Below, piece by piece: positions 1 through 9,681 of a DNA stretch of 28,263 nt. The stretch covers positions 1 to 28,263 of the forward strand of contig RFFQ01000178.1 in the NCBI GenBank assembly GCA_003697105.1. Direction: 5' to 3'. The notes under the pieces are model-generated. The model worked only from the letters and a program-made list of their open reading frames with translations, did not search any database and was not told the origin of the DNA. The translations under genes and the position numbers were made by a program. This DNA comes from Gemmatimonadota bacterium. GTDB lineage: Bacteria > 4572-55 > J002. How positions within the stretch are numbered: the first letter of the stretch is position 1; each line of letters starts with the position of its first letter.

Positions 1-174
1 ATCATAGCGCTTCCGGTCTAAACCCGCCACAAACTTGTAAAGAAGCGTCGTCTTGCCACTGCTCTTTGGACCGTAAATAAACAACAATCGCCCGGGCTCG
101 TTGGCAACCCAATCATTCAAAAACGCAAGCTCCGCCTGCCGGTTGACAAATGCGGACTCCATCTTCCATTTCAT
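1..174 (-). CDS. AAA/archaeal-type ATPase, N-terminal part (cut by left edge)
   Basis: The 58 codons visible encode the start of a P-loop ATPase. The ATG at 174 is followed by a short lead (VNRQAELAFLNDWV) and then a Walker A motif, GPKSSGKTTLL, at about residues 36-46. The motif order (VNR.xEL, about 20 residues, then a beta strand IYGPxSSGKTTL) resembles the archaeal-type ATPase (ATPase_2) family of STAND-like NTPases. Walker B and everything C-terminal lie outside the window, so function cannot be given. An AAAGGTG ribosome site lies about 10 bases before the ATG. The gene begins 11 bases after the SLBB export gene ends, so it is probably the last visible member of the galT-prfB-SLBB operon. 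Confidence 0.75.
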   Translation of the reverse strand, partial: MKWKMESAFVNRQAELAFLNDWVANEPGRLLFIYGPKSSGKTTLLYKFVAGLDRKRYD

Positions 175-185
175 GGCAAACACCT

Positions 186-1844
186 TTACTTAGCCATATT
201 CTGGACAACCAGAGCCAATGTGGCAACTTGTGTTGTCACTAAGAGTACATCTTTGAATATCACCCAGTAGTCACGTTTGGGTTTTTCCGGAACGAAAATC
301 GTGTCGCCTAAATCAACGGGAGTGCGTTCATCCGCCTTAACCCACTCGCCGGATTTGGCTTTGATAAGCCGCATCTCACCGGTTTGGGCATTCCAACTGT
401 AATCTCCTGCCAGTTGGATGTAATCCCCGACGGTACGATTGGGTAAGTAGCTGGTAATACCGGGGAAACGGACGGCTCCAATCAGATTGACGGTCCGGGT
501 CAATGGTTGGATACGGATTAAGTCTTTATCCCGCAAGACAATATCTTGTGTCGTATCATTTTCCTCAAACAAACGGACAAAATCAACCGCAACAGCACCA
601 GTTACTTGCCGGGATTTCGCTTTAAAATAGGCATATTCGATTTCGGTCATTTCTTCAATATTCATCCGGCGTAAGCGTTCGTATTCGGGGTCCGTGAGTA
701 ACTCGGTTTCCTGCCGGATGAGTTCGGACTCCAACAAGGATGCCGTTGAGGTGAAACCCCCCGCTTGCCGGATCACATCGGAGAGGCGTGTTTTTCCTTC
801 ATTGATGACATAAGTCCCTGGATAAACCACTTCGCCAACCACGGTCACCTGCTGAAGTTCGGGGTAATCTGCCCGAGATCGTACAAAGATACGGTCATTG
901 GGTTGCACCTCGACGTCACCTTCGCCAGATGCAAGATTGACCATCAACGTCTCTGTTTGATTTTTACCCGTGAACCGGACGATTTCAATAGCCGTTGGGT
1001 CCGCATCATCACGCAAGCCATGCCCGAGGTCGATCAGGTCCTGTAACCGGTCACCGGTTCGAAATTCAATTTCACCAGGGCGATTGACCGCCCCATAGAT
1101 GCCAACAAACCCGACAGCGGCATCTACATAAGGAACATAAATCACATCACCATCGGCTAAGTACGGATTTCCAGAAAGATCGCCGGTCTCTTGGTAAGCA
1201 AACAGATCAACGGGGTCGCTCGACTGATCGGCATGCCGCAGGTGAATATTCCGCAACGAGGGGTTTTGCACGTGGATCAGCGGTTTATATTGGCTTTTTT
1301 TTGCCGGGTCTTCTGGAATTTCATAAAAACCACCCGCCGCTTGAATCGCTTCTGAAACGCGATCCATTGCGGTAACTACATACGTTCCGGGAATCATGAC
1401 GGCTCCGGTGACGGTCACGCGAAAACGTCGCAATTGGGTCAAGCTCACTGTAATATCGGCATTCAGATAGACCTCACGGAGGGCAAGTCGTACATCGGTT
1501 TTCACATCGGCGAGTGATTTCCCGGCGACCTTGATCTCACCGACGGTGGGAATAATCAAGTACCCTTCTGGGGAAACCGGCAAGGTCAAACTCTCGTTGA
1601 CCATACTCCAAATGTTGATGGCAAAGATGTCGCCGGGACCCACGATGTACTGTTCCGCATCAATCGCCCATTCGAGAGCTTGACCCCGCCAAGTCGGGTT
1701 TGCCTGTGCCTGAATCAGTTTCATTTTTTCGAGGGTTGGTGCTTTCGGGGAGGAGGCGTCTTCGGCGAGGGTTACGGTTGTGGTTCCGCCAATCCAGCAG
1801 AAAACAAAGAAAACGGCATAAATCAGTTTGTGAGATAACGCCAT
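186..1844 (-). CDS. SLBB-domain polysaccharide biosynthesis/export protein (Wza-like)
   Basis: This 552-residue protein has a signal peptide (hydrophobic stretch about residues 8-27). A Poly_export domain follows from about residue 65 (YIVGPGDIFAINIW, then SPEGYLIIPTVGEIKVAGKS). Four SLBB-type beta-grasp units come next, recognisable by their openings: VTGAVMIPGTYVV, IYGAVNRPGEIEF, VVGEVVYPGTYVI and LIGAVRFPGITSY. The C-terminus has one hydrophobic segment (VIFKDVLLVTTQVATLALVV), as in the outer-membrane C-terminal helix of Wza-type channels. No lipobox cysteine is visible, unlike E. coli Wza. The family exports capsular or exopolysaccharide across the outer membrane. No glycosyltransferase, Wzc or Wzx genes are in the window. 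The start lies 15 bases after the prfB stop, with AGGA upstream, so it is probably cotranscribed with prfB. Confidence 0.9.
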   Translation of the reverse strand: MALSHKLIYAVFFVFCWIGGTTTVTLAEDASSPKAPTLEKMKLIQAQANPTWRGQALEWAIDAEQYIVGPGDIFAINIWSMVNESLTLPVSPEGYLIIPTVGEIKVAGKSLADVKTDVRLALREVYLNADITVSLTQLRRFRVTVTGAVMIPGTYVVTAMDRVSEAIQAAGGFYEIPEDPAKKSQYKPLIHVQNPSLRNIHLRHADQSSDPVDLFAYQETGDLSGNPYLADGDVIYVPYVDAAVGFVGIYGAVNRPGEIEFRTGDRLQDLIDLGHGLRDDADPTAIEIVRFTGKNQTETLMVNLASGEGDVEVQPNDRIFVRSRADYPELQQVTVVGEVVYPGTYVINEGKTRLSDVIRQAGGFTSTASLLESELIRQETELLTDPEYERLRRMNIEEMTEIEYAYFKAKSRQVTGAVAVDFVRLFEENDTTQDIVLRDKDLIRIQPLTRTVNLIGAVRFPGITSYLPNRTVGDYIQLAGDYSWNAQTGEMRLIKAKSGEWVKADERTPVDLGDTIFVPEKPKRDYWVIFKDVLLVTTQVATLALVVQNMAK

Positions 1845-1859
1845 AATTGATAAAACATC

Positions 1860-2952
1860 CTATTTTTGTTTTAACCATGCATTGATAAACAGATCAATGT
1901 CACCATCCATCACCGCTTGGGTGTTGCTGGTTTCAACATTGGTACGGTGGTCTTTGACAAGGCTATACGGGTGAAATACATAAGACCGGATTTGGTTGCC
2001 CCAACCGATCTCGGTTTTACTTTCTTCCAATTTCGCCTTTTCGGCTTCACGTTTTTCGCGTTCCAGTTGGTAAAGCCGGGCGCGCAACATTTTCATGGCA
2101 TTGTCACGATTCATGTGTTGCGACCGTTCGCTTTGGCACTGTACCACAATATTGGTTGGCAAGTGGGTAATTCGTACCGCCGAACTGGTTTTATTGACAT
2201 GTTGCCCGCCGGCGCCACTGGCGCGGTAGGTATCGATTCGCAAATCCTCTTCCCGAATATCAATTTCGATATTGTCATCCACTTCAGGATAGACAAAAAC
2301 GGCGGCAAAAGAGGTCTGGCGTTTGCCTTGCGCATTAAACGGAGAAACGCGGACTAAGCGGTGGACACCGATCTCCGATTTCAGGTAACCGTAAGCATAT
2401 TCCCCACTGACTTCAATGGTCACACTCTTAATACCGGCTTCTTCACCACTTTGATAATCCAAAAAAGCCGTTTTGTAGTTGTGCTGTTCTGCCCAGCGCA
2501 GGTACATGCGCATCAGCATCTCTGACCAATCTTGGGATTCCGTACCCCCGGCACCCGGATTGATGGTCAAGATTGCGTTCTTGACATCATCTGGGTCATC
2601 TAGCATGGTTTCAAACTCTAAGGCATCCAGATGCCCGGTGATCAACTTTAATTGTTGTTCCACATCGGCAAACACATGATCGGCATGTTCTTCAACGGCG
2701 AGTTCGTAGAGCACACCGGCGTCTTCCAACTCCGCGTGAATGGTATCCCAACGTTCTACCCAGCGCTTACGCTGGTTGATCTCATCATAAATATGCTGGA
2801 CATGCCGCTGATCATCCCAAAAATTCGGCTCCAGCGTTTGTTTTTCCAGTTGAGCGATTTCTTCACGTTTGCGGTCGAGGTCAAAGATACCTCCTCAGGT
2901 CATTCAAACGACCTTCTAGCGTGGTAATCGCTTCTTGCAATTCTTTAGACAT
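1860..2952 (-). CDS. prfB: Peptide chain release factor 2, with programmed +1 frameshift
   Basis: RF2 ends translation at UGA and UAA. The gene is in two frames. The zero frame starts at ATG 2952 (MSKELQEAITTLEGRLNDL) and reaches an in-frame TGA at 2881-2883 after 23 codons. A +1 slip at CTT-TGA-C moves into the main frame, which runs RYLDLDRKREEIA... to the stop at 1860, giving 363 residues, the normal RF2 length. The slip site AGG AGG TAT CTT TGA C matches the E. coli site, including the internal Shine-Dalgarno-like AGGAGG. The SPF anticodon-like tripeptide (RVSPFNAQGK) and the catalytic GGQ (SGAGGQHVNKT) are present. GAGGAAAA precedes the start. It follows the galT-like gene by 33 bases. 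A simple ORF call beginning at 2729 would lose the N-terminal quarter. Confidence 0.96.
2881..2899 (-). promoter_or_regulatory. prfB: prfB programmed +1 frameshift site
   Basis: Read on the minus strand the site is CTGAGGAGGTATCTTTGAC. AGGAGG acts as the stimulatory internal Shine-Dalgarno, CTT is the slip codon, TGA (2881-2883) is the zero-frame stop and the following C is the usual poor termination context. In the known autoregulatory scheme, scarce RF2 lets the ribosome pause at UGA and shift +1, so more RF2 is made. All elements are read directly from the sequence; the regulation is inferred from the well-studied family mechanism. Confidence 0.95.
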
Positions 2953-2985
2953 GCGATATTTTCCTCAACTCCGGTTAAATATAAC

Positions 2986-3984
2986 TCAAATATAGTTCCG
3001 AAGCGCTTGTGCCGCAACTTCCGGAGGGGTATGGTTGATGTAAAATCCGGTACTATACTCAAAACCCACATCATCAAATAGCTTTGGTGTAATCTCCAAG
3101 CGCCAGTGATAATCATCTGATAACGTCTTCCAGTAGCCACGATGCGGGATTAAGTTTGGTGATGTATGCAATACGTAGGTGTACGGTGGAGAGTTTAACA
3201 CGTGCTGGAAGAGGCGTAGGATACCTTGCAACAGTACCGCTAAATCCCGAATTTGGGCGGCGGTTAGCAACGTAAAATCATGCTGATGCTCTTTCGGTAA
3301 AATCCAAACTTCAAATGGAAAACGAGAGGCAAACGGGCAGATGGCAATCATACTCCCATTTTCGTCCACCACCCGCTCACGAAACTGCATTTCCTGATCG
3401 ATAATATCACAGAACTGGCAACGTTCCTTGAACGCAAAAAATTGCTTTGCTGTATCTAATTCATGTTTGATACGTAGCGGAGTGGCAGGAATCGCTAAAA
3501 TCTCCGCAATGGAATGCCCAGAAGTGCTTTCTTGCGGGCGTGGTAGATACTTTTTAAATAGCAAGGCATAACGCACGTAATCATTCTCCCGCAAAGCATG
3601 TAATCGCTGGCGGTACACCTCAATGACCTGCTCTACGTGCGCCAGCGGCATTTGGGAAAGCTCCACACCGTGCTCAGGGGATTCAACGATCACCTCGTGC
3701 GAACCGGTACCGCTGACGGTATCATAAAACCCGACCCCTTCCAGTTTGTAATCCAGCGTATCTACCAGACGCGGTTGGGGATGCGGCACCACCCGCACCC
3801 GCCAATTGCCAGCCTCATCCGTCACGGTGTGTATGGCAGGAGCTAATCGACCCTCATGTCCTTGACAATACCGGCAGTGGGTACTTTCACCCGTCTGTAC
3901 CGGCGGATAGGTTGGGCTTACATCCACTAAATCCCGCACCAATACCCATGCCCCCACAATTGGGTCACGACGAATGTCCAGCAC
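2986..3984 (-). CDS. galT: Galactose-1-phosphate uridylyltransferase homologue, active-site histidine replaced
   Basis: This 332-residue protein is of the GalT/HIT-like nucleotidyltransferase superfamily, whose active members exchange UMP between UDP-glucose and galactose 1-phosphate. Both halves are visible: an N-terminal part with a Zn-type CxxC (THCRYCQGHE) and a VRVVPHPQPRLV strand, and a C-terminal part with a second CxxC (CQFCDIID), FPFEVWILPKEHQHDF and DYHWRLEITPKL. The family signature HPHxQ, whose second His carries the UMP, should lie between YALLFKKY and LAIPATP, but the sequence there is GHSIAE. The aligned order is His-Ser-Ile-Ala-Glu, so the nucleophilic His and the Gln are missing. 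The gene is otherwise complete and starts with GTG. It may be a diverged paralogue with another or no catalytic activity. It heads the operon, behind a sigma-70 promoter. Confidence 0.72.
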   Translation of the reverse strand: MLDIRRDPIVGAWVLVRDLVDVSPTYPPVQTGESTHCRYCQGHEGRLAPAIHTVTDEAGNWRVRVVPHPQPRLVDTLDYKLEGVGFYDTVSGTGSHEVIVESPEHGVELSQMPLAHVEQVIEVYRQRLHALRENDYVRYALLFKKYLPRPQESTSGHSIAEILAIPATPLRIKHELDTAKQFFAFKERCQFCDIIDQEMQFRERVVDENGSMIAICPFASRFPFEVWILPKEHQHDFTLLTAAQIRDLAVLLQGILRLFQHVLNSPPYTYVLHTSPNLIPHRGYWKTLSDDYHWRLEITPKLFDDVGFEYSTGFYINHTPPEVAAQALRNYI

Positions 3985-4409
3985 CGTTGACTGCTTCTTT
4001 CAAAAGTCATAAAAAATAGCTTAAAAGTTGGTTGCCAATATATTCACATTGATCCAGACTGTCAATAGACAAAACCGGTCATTTGAAACCCCCCAACTTT
4101 CCATTTGGATGCAATCGACGAGCTCCTCGCCTCTTTCGGGCGGTCTTCTACTCAAAAAATATCTTTTTTCACTCCAAGGAACACCGTATATTACAAATAT
4201 TGGTCTTTGTTAATTGAGTTTAGGCTTTCATCTATGGCGTTCTGAATCGTTTATATGCCTCTGAATGTTAGTACGGGCATAAATTGCTAAAACAGAAACA
4301 CCACAAGACCCCTCACCGCCGGTTCAGACCAGTACTCCGATGAAAACACTCTCAACCGCATGAAGATCGGTTTGAGTTTACCTTTCCCCCCTTTGAAGAA
4401 AGGAGTCTC
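3985..4409. other. Intergenic region between divergent galT-like gene and sensor kinase
   Basis: This 425-base divergent spacer holds the minus-strand promoter at 4037-4065. On the plus strand there is an imperfect hairpin, CTCAACCG (4351-4358) against CGGTTTGAG (4368-4376), just ahead of the AAGAAAGGAG ribosome site of the kinase gene. I could not find a convincing plus-strand promoter. A 61-codon open frame at 4028-4213 has no ribosome site and no recognisable protein features, so I do not call it a gene. Confidence 0.5.
4037..4065 (-). promoter_or_regulatory. Sigma-70-type promoter for the galT-prfB-SLBB operon
   Basis: On the minus strand TTGACA (4065-4060) is followed by a 17-base spacer and TATATT (4042-4037). 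The expected start of transcription near 4030 would leave a 5' leader of about 45 bases before the GTG of the galT-like gene. This is the only strong promoter seen upstream of the four minus-strand genes. Confidence 0.7.
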
Positions 4410-7400
4410 ATGAATAGAACGCACCGGCGGATAGCCCTCATACTGGGGTGTCTACTCCCGATGCTCCTGATAATGGAGTCCCCCGAAGCGTATGCTGCCA
4501 CTTCCCTCTCCGGACGCCATCTCTTTTTTGACCATCTGACTATTGAAGATGGGCTTTCCCAAAGTACTATCACCGCCTTACTCCAAGATCGACAGGGGTT
4601 TATGTGGATCGGAACACAAGAAGGCTTAAACCGCTACGACGGTTACACCTTTAAGGTTTACAAAAACGACCCCGACAACCCCTTCAGCATTAGCAACAAT
4701 ACCGTAACCACCTTGTACGAGGATGACGCCGGGTATTTGTGGGTCGGAACCGGTGGTGGCGGACTCAATCGATTCGATCCCCGCACCGAACAGTTTACCC
4801 GCTATTTAAATGACCCGCAAGATAGTACCAGTATTACGAGTAACATCATCAGTGATATTCTGTACGATAGCCAACAGAATTTCTGGGTTGGTACTGCCGG
4901 CGGGTTGACCCGATTTGAACCTGAAACGGGTATATTTACGCGCTTTCAGAATGACCCCGCGGATTCCAACAGCATCAGTGCGAATGGGATCAGCGATCTG
5001 TTTGAAGATCACACCGGGACACTCTGGATCGCCACGAATGGCGGCGGCATCAATCGCTACGACCGGACATCCCAGCGATTTAAACGGTTCATGAACAATC
5101 CGGCTGATCCGCGCACAATCAGCCTCAATTTTGCCAATGTGATTTACGAGGATAGTCAAGATACCCTATGGGTTGGGACGTTCTTTGGCTTAAATCAATT
5201 TGATCGAACAACAGAAACATTCCAGCGGTATCTGAACAATCCCAATGATCCCCATAGTTTATCGAATAATGCGGTCAATGCTATCATCGAATATCCTGAA
5301 GGTCATTTCTGGATCGGTACTAACGGCGGCGGGTTAGACCGGCTTGAACGCGAAACCGGCAAGTTCTACCACCACACCTACAACCCCAGCGATTTACGGA
5401 GTCTTAGCTATGATGCAATCACCACATTTTATGTGGATGACGCCGGTATCTTTTGGGTGGGAACCTTTGGCGGTGGCGCGAATTTGCATGATCCCCAAAA
5501 ACAAAAATTCCGCCTGCTAAAACATGACCCCAATAATACCAATAGCTTAAGCAGTAACAGTGTGTTCTCCATTGTGGAAGATAAACAGGGGATTCTATGG
5601 GTCGGAACGGTCAACGGACTAAACGCGCTTGATTTTGCCCAAGATTCCGTAACCCACTATTTTAGTGACCCAACAGACCCCACAACACTTGGCGCCAGTG
5701 CTATCTTTTCGCTCTATGTGGATCCGTATGATACCCTTTGGGTGGGTACAAACCCCGGCGGTTTGAATAAATTCAACCGTGAAACCGGCAGTTTTACCAC
5801 CTACCTCAACAATCCAGCCGATACAACCACGATCTCCGGTAATGTGGTCTCTGGGATGGTAGAAGATCACACCGGGGCGCTCTGGGTCTCCTCATTTGGC
5901 GGGTTGGATGTCTATGATCGCGCCACCGGTACCTTTCGACATTATCGCACGAATCCGGCGGATTCTACCACGATCGGCGCCAACTTCTGTTTTGACATTT
6001 ACGAGGATCGAACCCAAACCCTCTGGTTTGCCACAGCCGGCGGGGGGTTAAATCGATTTAATCGAGCCGATCACACCTTTACCCGATTCCAAAATAACCC
6101 GGAAGACCCACACAGTATCAGCCACAACACCGTGTTATGTATTCATGAGGATCATACTGGTACACTCTGGATCGGGACGAATGCCGGTCTGAACAAATTT
6201 GACCGGGAAACCGAAACGTTTAAAAGTTATCGCACCAAAGATGGTCTCCGCAGTGATGTCGTCTATGGCATTTTGGAGGACGAAACGGGGCATCTCTGGT
6301 TGAGTACCAATCTCGGTTTGGCAAAATTTGACCCGCTCACAGAACACATCCGGGTCTATGACGTCAGTGATGGGCTCCAGAGCAACGAATTCAATTCGGG
6401 TGCGTTTTACAAGCGGCGGGATGGGACGATGTTTTTCGGCGGTCTGTACGGGTTAAACATGTTCCATCCTGCGGAAATTAAGGATAATACCTACCAACCG
6501 CCCGTGGTGATCACCCGCTTGGACATCCTGAATAAACCGGTCATGGTGGGGGCAGAATCACCCCTACACCAACCAGTACACCGGACCCAGCACCTAACCC
6601 TATCCTACCGGGACAAGGTATTTTCTTTTGAATTTGCGGCATTGCATTACGCGGCACCGGAAAAAAATCAGTATGCTTACATGATGGAAGGGTTTGACCA
6701 AGACTGGAATTATACCACTGCCCAACGCCGCTTTGCCACATATTCTAACCTGAAAGGCAAAACATATATCTTCAAAGTCAAAGGTAGCAATGCGGATGGC
6801 ATCTGGAGTGAGCAAATGGCATCTCTTCAGGTCAAGGTAACACCCCCATTTTGGGAAACGCTGTGGTTTCGTATGGTTGTCCTTCTAACAGCGATATTGT
6901 TCGTCGTGGGGTTTTACAAGATACGCACCCGTGCCATCAAACAGCAAAAACGCTTGCTGGAACAAAAAGTAGAACAGCGCACCCGCGAACTTCGCCTTGC
7001 TAAAGAAGCGGCTGAAGCCGCCGCCCGCGCCAAATCCGATTTTTTGGCGACCATGAGCCACGAAATCCGAACCCCGATGAATGGCGTAATCGGAATGACA
7101 AGCCTGTTGCTAGGCACGCCACTAAACCGTGAACAACGCGATTTTGTAGAAACCATCCGCATCAGCGGGGAAGCACTCCTGACTATCATCAATGATATTC
7201 TTGATTTTAGTAAAATTGAATCCGGCAAAATGGAACTGGAGTGCCAGCCCTTTGAACTGAAAACCTGTGTCGAAGAAGCCGTCGAGCTATTTACCTCCAA
7301 AGCGGCAGAAAAAAACATCGATCTGCTATATCAGGTCGAACCAGACGTACCAAACTTTATTGAAGGGGATGTTACCCGACTACGGCAAGTGCTGGTCAAT

Positions 7401-8990
7401 CTAATCGGCAACGCACTCAAATTCACTGAAAGCGGCGAGGTGTTTATCTCCGTAAAAAAACGGGAAGAAGCCGGAGAGACCTTGGTCCTTCAATTCGCCG
7501 TAAAAGATAGTGGGATTGGCATCCCCAAGGAAAAATTAAACCGGCTATTCAAGGTGTTTTCACAAGTGGATTCCTCTACAACCCGCAAATACGGTGGTAC
7601 CGGGCTAGGGCTGGCAATCTCCCGCCGGATTGTGGAACTAATGAACGGCAACATTTGGGTCGAAAGTGAGGTTGGCACCGGATCAACCTTCTCATTTACC
7701 ATCCAGACCAAACGGGCAGAAGGGGTGCCAAAAGCCTATTGGGGACACGATATTCCGGAATTTCGGGGACGCCGGGTGCTGATTGTGGATGATAACGAGA
7801 CCAACCGCCGGATTTTAACCTTGCAATGCCAACGATGGGGCATGATTCCGACCGCCTTCGCCTCAGGAGCAGAAACACTGCACCATATTAAATCCGGCGA
7901 AATATTTGATATTGGTTTCCTTGATCTGCACATGCCTGAAATGGATGGGCTGGAATTAGGTATCAAAATCCGGGAATTGCGTTCAGAAGCGGAATTGCCA
8001 CTTATCATGTTTAGTTCCGGCACCAAACCGGCAGATTTTACCGAAAAAGCACGCGGTGTATTTGCGGAATTTATCGCCAAACCCATCCGGCAATCATTGT
8101 TGTTCAATGTGGCGATGAAAATCCTCACGGAAGCGGAAACCCAGACGGAATCTCACTTTCGGGACGCCGATAATGTAGATAACCAGTTAGCAGAAAAACT
8201 ACCTATCCGCATCTTATTAGCGGAAGATCACGCAATTAACCAAAAATTAGCGTTGGCTCTCTTCCGGCGTATGGGCTACACCGTCGATATTGCCGCCAAT
8301 GGGCTAGAAGTATTAGAAATGATGAAAATAAAGGATTACCATTTGATCTTCATGGATGTGCAAATGCCGGAACTGGACGGGTTGGAAACAACCCGGCGCA
8401 TCATTGAGCGCCTCCCAGACGCAACCCAACGCCCGCGCATCATTGCCATGACAGCAAATGCCCTGCGCGGAGACCGCGAAGTGTGCCTGAAAGCCGGCAT
8501 GGATGATTACATCAGCAAACCCGTCCAGATTCAGGAATTGCAACAAGCAATCTTGCGCTGGGGAGCGGCACATATTGAAACAAAGACATCCCTCGATACC
8601 CCTCCAGATACCAAAACCCACCGAAATAACGGATCATCACCACTGCTGGATTGGGCGACTATTCAAGAACTGGAAGCCATGGAAGAATTCGATCCGGGGT
8701 TATGCGCCGAAATGATGGAGATGTATCTTGAAGACTCCGTCCGGTTAGTGACCGCGATCGAGCAATCAATACAAAAAAAGGACGCACACATGTTAGGGAA
8801 GGAGGCACATGGATTAAAAGGGGTTGCCATCAGTATTGGTGCCGTTGCGGTCTCAGAAATAGCTTTGGAATTAGAACAAAAAGGTAAAAACAACGATCTA
8901 AACGGAGTAGTACCCCTACTTTATCAGTTAAAAACCATCAATGACCAAACACTCACTGAAATCCGTAACTATCAGGAGGACACCCCATGA
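4410..8990 (+). CDS. Hybrid sensor histidine kinase with 14 Reg_prop blades, Y_Y_Y, HisKA, HATPase, REC-REC-HPt
   Basis: A 1526-residue membrane phosphorelay protein. A signal segment (about residues 7-29) is followed by a periplasmic sensor of 14 repeats of about 47 residues (WVGT-GGLNRFD type), enough for two seven-bladed propellers (about 40-690). Next come a Y_Y_Y domain (about 725-815), a membrane helix (about 820-840) and a coiled linker. HisKA has the phospho-acceptor His884 in [11 protein letters not shown]. The HATPase has an N box (NLIGNALKF), DSGIGIP and GTGLGLA. Receiver 1 has Asp1172 (FLDLHMP), receiver 2 Asp1316 (FMDVQMP), and the C-terminal HPt has His1467 ([13 protein letters not shown]). 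It resembles the hybrid two-component systems that sense glycans in Bacteroidetes, but lacks their AraC-type HTH and ends in HPt, so signal must pass to a separate protein. AAAGGAG precedes the ATG. Its stop overlaps the next start (ATGA). Confidence 0.95.
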   Translation: MNRTHRRIALILGCLLPMLLIMESPEAYAATSLSGRHLFFDHLTIEDGLSQSTITALLQDRQGFMWIGTQEGLNRYDGYTFKVYKNDPDNPFSISNNTVTTLYEDDAGYLWVGTGGGGLNRFDPRTEQFTRYLNDPQDSTSITSNIISDILYDSQQNFWVGTAGGLTRFEPETGIFTRFQNDPADSNSISANGISDLFEDHTGTLWIATNGGGINRYDRTSQRFKRFMNNPADPRTISLNFANVIYEDSQDTLWVGTFFGLNQFDRTTETFQRYLNNPNDPHSLSNNAVNAIIEYPEGHFWIGTNGGGLDRLERETGKFYHHTYNPSDLRSLSYDAITTFYVDDAGIFWVGTFGGGANLHDPQKQKFRLLKHDPNNTNSLSSNSVFSIVEDKQGILWVGTVNGLNALDFAQDSVTHYFSDPTDPTTLGASAIFSLYVDPYDTLWVGTNPGGLNKFNRETGSFTTYLNNPADTTTISGNVVSGMVEDHTGALWVSSFGGLDVYDRATGTFRHYRTNPADSTTIGANFCFDIYEDRTQTLWFATAGGGLNRFNRADHTFTRFQNNPEDPHSISHNTVLCIHEDHTGTLWIGTNAGLNKFDRETETFKSYRTKDGLRSDVVYGILEDETGHLWLSTNLGLAKFDPLTEHIRVYDVSDGLQSNEFNSGAFYKRRDGTMFFGGLYGLNMFHPAEIKDNTYQPPVVITRLDILNKPVMVGAESPLHQPVHRTQHLTLSYRDKVFSFEFAALHYAAPEKNQYAYMMEGFDQDWNYTTAQRRFATYSNLKGKTYIFKVKGSNADGIWSEQMASLQVKVTPPFWETLWFRMVVLLTAILFVVGFYKIRTRAIKQQKRLLEQKVEQRTRELRLAKEAAEAAARAKSDFLATMSHEIRTPMNGVIGMTSLLLGTPLNREQRDFVETIRISGEALLTIINDILDFSKIESGKMELECQPFELKTCVEEAVELFTSKAAEKNIDLLYQVEPDVPNFIEGDVTRLRQVLVNLIGNALKFTESGEVFISVKKREEAGETLVLQFAVKDSGIGIPKEKLNRLFKVFSQVDSSTTRKYGGTGLGLAISRRIVELMNGNIWVESEVGTGSTFSFTIQTKRAEGVPKAYWGHDIPEFRGRRVLIVDDNETNRRILTLQCQRWGMIPTAFASGAETLHHIKSGEIFDIGFLDLHMPEMDGLELGIKIRELRSEAELPLIMFSSGTKPADFTEKARGVFAEFIAKPIRQSLLFNVAMKILTEAETQTESHFRDADNVDNQLAEKLPIRILLAEDHAINQKLALALFRRMGYTVDIAANGLEVLEMMKIKDYHLIFMDVQMPELDGLETTRRIIERLPDATQRPRIIAMTANALRGDREVCLKAGMDDYISKPVQIQELQQAILRWGAAHIETKTSLDTPPDTKTHRNNGSSPLLDWATIQELEAMEEFDPGLCAEMMEMYLEDSVRLVTAIEQSIQKKDAHMLGKEAHGLKGVAISIGAVAVSEIALELEQKGKNNDLNGVVPLLYQLKTINDQTLTEIRNYQEDTP

Positions 8991-9322
8991 AAATTTTGAT
9001 CGTAGAAGACCACCGTATCACCGCACGCCTGATTCAAAGTATTGTAAAACGGTTAAATTATACCGTTTTGGATACCGTCACCACCGGTAAAGAGATGATC
9101 GAACAAACCCGCATCTTAAAACCCGATTTAGTTCTCGCAGACGTAGAACTCGCCGGCGAAATCGATGGGATCACCGCCGCAAAACAAATTTATCCCACCC
9201 CGGTGATCTTTTTGACGGCGAATCCAGAACGAAAAGAACTCCACGGATTTACCGCCCTGAAAAAAAAGGGGTTTGAGATCGAAGAACTCCGCACCGCGAT
9301 GGAAAAAGCTACGCGACTGTAG
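8987..9322 (+). CDS. Small stand-alone response regulator receiver, shortened in the alpha4-beta5 region
   Basis: This 111-residue receiver has no output domain. It shows the acidic pair (VEDHR), the phospho-acceptor in LVLADVEL (about Asp53) and the switch Thr in FLTA. After that it is about ten residues shorter than usual: [26 protein letters not shown] lacks most of helix alpha4, and the normal KPF reads KGF. It starts with an ATGA overlap on the hybrid kinase stop, so the two are almost certainly translated together. It is the natural candidate to receive phosphate from the kinase HPt or to act as a phosphate sink. I see no frameshift that would restore the missing helix. With no output domain, its effect must come through protein-protein contact. 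Confidence 0.87.
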   Translation: MKILIVEDHRITARLIQSIVKRLNYTVLDTVTTGKEMIEQTRILKPDLVLADVELAGEIDGITAAKQIYPTPVIFLTANPERKELHGFTALKKKGFEIEELRTAMEKATRL

Positions 9323-9681
9323 TAATACACTGTAAATTAAGTGCTTTTGTCCTTTTTAATTTCCGACATTAACAAGACATCTTGAGCCTTGCTACCAAAT
9401 TAAGCGATAACTAAAAAGGGTCGAAATTTAATTTGTAATGCAAATAATCAACTCTAACCCAAACCCTGAGGGAATTGCAGAACCCTCAGGGTTTCATATT
9501 TTTTGACCCGAACCCTCATCCAACTCATCAACTCCCGAATCAGGATTTAGGGATTAGGGGTTAGGGGGAACGAAAATCGCAACTCACCAACTCACAATTT
9601 TGGATTGTCTTTTCCCTAAATCTGTGCTAAACTTATAAAAATTCTGATGATAGTACTTTTCATTTAGGAGGAAGATCACCC
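9323..9681. other. Intergenic region before the large propeller protein
   Basis: This 359-base spacer contains the terminator at 9461-9504. It also has a short G-rich run at 9543-9568 built of near-repeats of TTAGGG type (GG, GGG, GGGG, GGGGG). A weak sigma-70-like pair, TTGTCT (9605-9610) and TAAACT (9628-9633) with 17-base spacing, precedes the AGGAGG ribosome site of the next gene. No open frame looks coding. Confidence 0.5.
9461..9504 (+). terminator. Rho-independent terminator after the kinase/receiver pair
   Basis: A perfect 12-base-pair stem, AAACCCTGAGGG (9461-9472) with CCCTCAGGGTTT (9483-9494), has a 10-base loop and is followed by CATATTTTTT. It lies 139 bases beyond the receiver stop. 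Confidence 0.75.

Noticed and set aside
1917-2357. Plus-strand open frame (146 codons) opposite prfB
   Set aside because: It covers the SPF and GGQ region of RF2 on the other strand; coding evidence is all for prfB.
4028-4213. 61-codon open frame between galT-like gene and sensor kinase
   Set aside because: It has no ribosome site and low-complexity hydrophobic/Ser content, and it overlaps the minus-strand promoter.
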